Assembly (NCBI GenBank): GCA_020064725.1
Contig: JAGTWJ010000011.1
Coordinates: 930,001 to 994,000 of the forward strand
Reading direction: 5' to 3'
DNA from: Drechslerella dactyloides
Lineage: Eukaryota > Ascomycota > Orbiliomycetes > Orbiliales > Orbiliaceae
Length of the DNA: 64,000 nt
Under the pieces are notes generated by a model. The model saw only the letters and a program-made list of their open reading frames with translations. It ran no database searches and had not been told where the DNA came from. How positions within the stretch are numbered: position 1 is the stretch's first letter; each line of letters opens with the position of its first letter. The position numbers and the translations under genes were made by a program. Below are positions 59,301 to 64,000 of this stretch, piece after piece.

Positions 59301-62130
59301 TTCCATGCCGTCCCTAGATGTACCGTACGCAATATCTCAAGTACCCTTCTGGCAGACTAGGCCAAGATCGTGGCCATGGCCGTCGCTATGGCCAGGCCGC
59401 TCCGCCTGTGACGTGTCCGGCCCTTGAAGGCTGTCGCAGTTGGGTCTGCCAGCTCATCAACCCAGCCCAGCCTCCCACACCACACCGCCCAGGAAATAAC
59501 ATCACATCACAACCAACCCCACATCCATGCATGCGCCGGCCGGCAGTATGTGCGTCCTTGGGCGAACGCTCAGAAGGTACAGTTTTACAATTTTTGCATG
59601 GGCGGGCTCTCTTCCAGATGGGACATGCACCTGTTCCATGCGCCGCCGGCTTCTCCTTCTAATCCGGCCCCCGGACTAACTGCATCCATGCCAACCCGCA
59701 TGTCCCATCTTAACCTTGCTTGCTTGTCGATAAACGAAAATGGACGACGGCAATGTCAGTATTACGCAAAGGCGAAGGCACCATGGTCGACTGCCTGCCG
59801 TCAATCGCATGCTGTTAGATCGGTATCGGTCCTGAATGATGCTAGCCTGAGCTAGCACGGCAAGCAATGCGATATTAGTAACGGCACGGGTCTGTGTCTT
59901 TTGAGGGACTCCCTCCACCGTGCATCCACTTGCGGTGATATGAAGTGACGGCCTGTCGGTCATGATCAGGTCAAGGCGGCGGCGCATGATATGCCACGTC
60001 TGTTCCCTCTTCACACTTCCTCTAACCCCGGTCTGTCGAAAAGTAAAACGGCGTTCTGCTAGCTATGACTGCTCGCAGGCACCCTCAGCCTGCCTCATCG
60101 CTTCCCACTTTCCCGCAATAAAAAAAAAAAAAAAAAGAAGCGAGAAAGAGACAGCAGCCTGCATATAATCACACAGCACGGCCTGGTGGCATCTCGTCAG
60201 AATAACCAGGGAGGGCAGGGGAAAACCCGAAGGTTTCAATGAGGCGCATTGCATAAAGCAGCAGGCGACTGGGGCCCCATCGGTCAGTAAGATCGTTCGA
60301 ATTTTTTCAACTTGGTAGCACTAGTATTCTTAATCTTTTATATATGCGAGCCGCCTGAACTTGTCCGTCCGATGCAATGGAGCCAGAAGCGATCCACGGA
60401 AACACAAGGGTTTCTTTTTATTTTCTGCTGCTATCCTTCGACTGTTAATATTTGGGCATCTCATCGCCTTTCCTTTCCAGACGCTTGCTATATACATACA
60501 TACATACATCGACAGAGGTATCAGGCCATACTGGTTGAAACGATTTTTTGGCCGATATCACTAGTATTTTCTTTGCTTTGTTGCGCTTGGGAGGTTTATT
60601 TGATTTCGATTCACCGTTTGGATATCATCCTCGTTGCCGCTCTTCTTCCTCATCGCAGTTGATATATTTGTCGACTTTGTGCACATTCCGTTCTTCAACG
60701 CAGTTAAAAGCATTCATCCCTTCGTGAGCGCGCTGCACGATCCTTACCTTGGCTCGGAGCGACAAGAAGGACCTCCTGGATCAAGGGTTTCTTTCTTAAC
60801 TTACTCGTTGACTTTACCATCATCATCCCAGGCAACCGGTTCATCTGACCGCGAAACACGCTGTCGACCTTGCGCGACCAGAGCTGGGGTTTTAGCTTTG
60901 TGGCACCCGTCGCCCGTCCGTCCGTCCATCCATCTCACTGCATTTGCCGAAGCAGACGAAGGGACGTTTTACTTGCGACTTTGCATGTGTGCCAGGCCGA
61001 CGGAGCAATTTAGAATCCTCTGGCATAAGGCATCCGGGAAGGCAAGGAAGGAAGGAAGGGAAGGGAAGGACGCAAAGGCAGGCTGCAGCACCAACCCGAC
61101 CATTTGAACATATATATCAATTCGCTCGCGGGAGACCATCGCACAGCTGCCGTTCAAGAACACTCACCAACGGACAATCGCACAGCCGGCGCAGTTGAAA
61201 CAGGCCTCGAGTCCACACTCGGATAGCGACCTCGCGGTTTCGAATTCGGGATCCACGAACACCTGCTCGGCTCCAGACGAAGTCACACTTCCACACACCC
61301 ACAGTCCACCACACCTTCTCCTCTCTAGCGCCATCCACCCGCCAAGCCCGGACGCACGAACGGCATCCGAGGCCAGGCCAGCAGCCAGCTCGCCCGGCCG
61401 ACGCAAGGAGAACATTTGCCAGCGGATTTCGAGAGGAGAAAAAGCAAGGTGGACTTGGTTTCTGAGCGCCCGAAATTTCCACAGGCGAAACCGCAACAAA
61501 CCCAGTTTCTTTTCGGACAAGGATTATCAGGGACAACTTTTTTGTCGAAGGAAAATTTCTTATTGTCGGGAAGGCCTTTAGGCGGACTGAGAAAAACGGT
61601 TAAAGAGACGAGAAGAAAAAAAGAAGAGACCAGCGCAGTTCTTGTTTGGGAAAAAATAAGGTCGCACCTCGACAGGCGTCCTTGTGCCAATTGATACACC
61701 AACCTCGTGTCCAAAACTTTCATTCCACCTTCTGCCTTCTGATCGCTCGACATCCAGAAGCCGCTTACGGCTTATTCCTCGACGCCCGACACACGCCCGC
61801 CTTACCCCTCCTGTCGAGCGACATTTTGTGTGGTTTTGGCGTCGACAAGAAACCTGCGCTACCGGACCGGGGTTTCTGCACTTCCTGTTGGTCGACTCTT
61901 CAGACTACCGCGGAACGGTCCAACCCACCCTCCCACTCGACTCGAAGTTCCTCAGTCGGTTAATCAAGTCCGCAGACGGTCTACCTCGCTGCCGTCGCCT
62001 CGAAAAGCCCCATTGCGACGAGCGGAAGTCTGTTGGGGATCTCAGGCCTCTCTCACCGTCTTTGCAGAATCGAGTTATTTTCTAGTCAGAAACCCTTTCG
62101 CGCGCCGCGGGGGGTGCACGCAGCGGCAGG
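56392..62130. other. Long gene-poor region upstream of the 14-3-3-like gene
   Basis: 5.7 kb without a supportable gene. Open frames of up to 157 codons on both strands have no signatures and overlap one another. From about 60.3 kb onward the + strand has features of an extended leader: T/C tracts, an ACAT run near 60496, a GGAA run near 61045-61060. A 17-base A-run is annotated separately. GCATGC palindromes recur near 57450, 57985, 58370, 58965 and 59526. Confidence 0.5.
60120..60136 (+). repeat. Poly-A tract
   Basis: Seventeen consecutive A in noncoding DNA. No AATAAA signal or target-site duplication was found that would mark it as a retroposon tail. Confidence 0.85.
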
Positions 62131-62880
62131 ATGGTCGGCTCAGAGGTCGACCAGAAGTATCTGGGGAACTACGCAAAGGTCGTCGGCGGGCATAACGAGA
62201 GTTTATCAGCGGCGCTCTTCAAGGTGCTGGGGCTGTCGACAATTCTGTCGAAGAAGCTGGTCCGGGCGCGAAAACAACGAAAGCTGGATCCGACACGGAC
62301 AACGAAATCGCTGGACTTGTACCGACACATAATATGGATGGCGAGGGAAGGATACATACTGCTCGACATTTACGTGCTGCCGTTCGTCGTCAACTTTGTC
62401 GAACTCAAGGTCCTGGCGCTCAAACTCAAGGCGTCCTTCCTTCACATCTTCGTCCTCTTCGACCACACGTACCAGACCCGGACGAACTTTTCCCTCCCTG
62501 GCGGGCCGCTCAACCACCAAAAGCAATCACCACAACCTGACGCGACGGCGGAAACAACGGACGGGGACGACTCGCAACCGGTGAAAGGGCAGACGAATTC
62601 CTTCTACAGCTATATCAACATTGCGTCGCAAGCGTTCGTTACCGCGGACGACTACGCCACGAGATTGCTATCCGGGTCGCATCCCCTACGACTGAGCGTC
62701 AAGCTGGAATACTCCGCGTTCGCGCACGACTGCATGAAGGAGTTCTCGTTATCGCGGACCATTGCGCGGAAGGCCATCGACGACGCATTCGCAAGCATGG
62801 AGGCCATGACGGACGAGAGCTTCGAGGATGCGATGGATCTGGTGTCGAGTCTCGGCGTGATGGCGCGGAGAGGGAATTGA
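62131..62880 (+). CDS. Divergent 14-3-3-like protein
   Basis: Intronless, 249 aa. The N-terminus SEVDQKYLGNYAKVV, the segment KVLGLSTILSKKLVRAR, the REGYILLDIYVLP helix and the C-terminal block SHPLRLSVKLEYSAFAHD...AIDDAFASMEAMTDESFEDAMDL line up with the nine-helix 14-3-3 fold; the last block corresponds to the canonical helices G to I. A Gln/Thr/Asp-rich insert at about 130-155 replaces the helix E-F region. By my alignment the phosphopeptide-contacting Arg-Tyr pair is His-Ile (in SFLHIF) and the helix G Asn is Glu, so canonical ligand binding may be lost. Related proteins in other filamentous fungi are often longer. The start is the first ATG after a long leader. Confidence 0.7.
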   Translation: MVGSEVDQKYLGNYAKVVGGHNESLSAALFKVLGLSTILSKKLVRARKQRKLDPTRTTKSLDLYRHIIWMAREGYILLDIYVLPFVVNFVELKVLALKLKASFLHIFVLFDHTYQTRTNFSLPGGPLNHQKQSPQPDATAETTDGDDSQPVKGQTNSFYSYINIASQAFVTADDYATRLLSGSHPLRLSVKLEYSAFAHDCMKEFSLSRTIARKAIDDAFASMEAMTDESFEDAMDLVSSLGVMARRGN

Positions 62881-64000
62881 TTCAAATTAGCGCTTGCATG
62901 CGGGCACCGAACAAAGTACCGCTCAACGCAACGCAAAATATCGACGACGCATCGACAGACGACGTCTTTCCAACAAACCGCCCGCTCCTCCCGCCGGACA
63001 TTCCGAACCCTAAACTCTAACCTTATACTCGGGATTCTCGCGCCTTTCTCCCGTTCGAATTGAGACATACCGAACAGCAACAACCGTATTCTGACCTCCT
63101 GCCATTGCTTCATTCGAGGCCTTGGGGTTCGATTGCAGCTGCGCTACCCGCATTCTTGGCCGCGTGCATGCAGTGTAGCATTCTTCGATATCGACAGCAT
63201 GCACACCGATCCGCCACCGTGGCATTCCTCGGCTGTCTACTCGCTCGCTCTGTCCGATTGATGTGCCGGACTCGACAATCTCAGCTTTATACCCTCGCCT
63301 ATCTGACTGCCTATACATATACCCAGTGCTTTTGATTCGAATCCGATATACCTACTTTGCATGGAATTTTGGGACTTCACACTCTGCCCCGCCAAAAATT
63401 CTTTCTTCTTCTTATGTGCATTTTACCGGCGTTTTTCTGTATATCCATAGAAGCTTTTGCTTTTAATTTCTTTTCTTTTTCCTTTCTTTTTCCTTCCGTA
63501 TCTATTCTATTTCCTTGTAATGTGTGATTGATTGCTGTACTAATAGAATATGGGGCGCCGACAGTCGGATTTCATTTGCCGTTTCTTCTTTTCCTTTCAA
63601 AAACGTCACCCTTTCCTTCTTCTAATTCATTTCTTTTGCCAAAAATTTCCTTACTTTCTATCTTTCTGCTCGCTCGCTCGTCTCTTACTGGGTAGTATGG
63701 AGTTCTATCGGATATATCAGTTTCTACCGCTACTGACCACGCACTTGATTTACGCACCGTGATGCTCCTCCTTCCTCTTTATATCCTAACCATTTCCCCC
63801 TTATCTTATATTCCTACTAGTTGCCGAATTTTTACTATATTTCATTTCACTCAGTTTTTTAACCTTTTGGTCTTACCTCGATCGATCGAACGAAAAGAAA
63901 AATGGTGCATGCCCCTGCTTTTGTATATACAAAACATACCACTGACGCGTACGTACAAAATACCTATTACATAGCAAGTATGTAGTAGCGAAGGACGGAA
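62881..64000. other. 3' region of the 14-3-3-like gene to window end
   Basis: No gene supported. From about 63.4 kb the + strand is very T/C-rich. The run of open frames there is low-complexity and lacks domains. A neighbouring gene may start beyond the window. Confidence 0.5.

Noticed and set aside
60100..60140. Poly-A tract as a retroposon tail
   Set aside because: No reverse transcriptase remnant, no processed-gene sequence upstream and no flanking duplication seen.
60634..61107. 157-codon open frame upstream of the 14-3-3-like gene
   Set aside because: Low-complexity leader sequence without domains; no splice path joining it to the downstream frame was evident.

Overview
The window reads as nuclear DNA of a filamentous ascomycete (Pezizomycotina). 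Most protein-coding genes are cut by short GT-AG introns of about 55-200 nt, there are no operons or Shine-Dalgarno sites, intergenic and leader regions are long and often pyrimidine-rich, and the gene families are typical of filamentous ascomycetes: an Fhl1-type FHA/forkhead factor, a Ten1-like telomere protein, DFG5/DCW1 GH76, an HMT1-type ABC half-transporter and drug:H+ antiporter-1 MFS proteins. I cannot fix the class or genus from the sequence alone. I see no rRNA, tRNA, CRISPR or intact transposon.

Layout. 0.4-9 kb: FHL1-like regulator (+), a two-exon Ten1-like CST subunit (+) and a single-pass Kelch-repeat protein (-). 9-18 kb: GPI mannosyltransferase GPI18/PIG-V (-), MFS transporter 1 (+) and a type II membrane protein with a GT23/FUT8-like motif (+). 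20-27 kb: a membrane-anchored SGNH (CE12-like) esterase (+) and a GH76 DFG5/DCW1 cell-wall mannosidase (+) with a very long empty upstream region. 28-36 kb: an intronless RWD-PARP protein (-), an unrecognised three-TM protein with an internal repeat (+), and MFS transporter 2 (-) with a 19-nt microexon. 35.6-38.7 kb: a 3.1-kb gene-poor stretch. 38.7-47 kb: a secreted precursor with many dibasic sites and a Ser/Thr repeat tail (-), an AFG1-like mitochondrial ATPase (-) and an HMT1-like ABC half-transporter (-). 48.9-56.4 kb: an ASNSD1-like asparagine synthetase domain protein (-) divergent from a three-LIM paxillin-like protein (+), then a small Cys-rich fungal protein (-). 56.4-62.1 kb: no credible gene. 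62.1-62.9 kb: a short divergent 14-3-3-like protein (+).

The genes do not form a metabolic or defence cluster. The clearest functional theme is the secretory pathway and cell wall: GPI18 makes the GPI core and the DFG5-like GH76 works on GPI-anchored mannoproteins, alongside the anchored esterase, the GT23-like protein and the secreted repeat protein. The most noteworthy observations are a 14-3-3-like protein that appears to have lost the canonical phosphopeptide-binding residues, the RWD-PARP fusion with an intact H-Y-E triad, the GT23-like protein, a Ten1 homologue with a low-complexity insert, a microexon, two stop-free introns of length 3n that stay in frame if retained, and a start-stop uORF upstream of AFG1. 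All exon structures were derived by eye from splice consensus, phase and family conservation.
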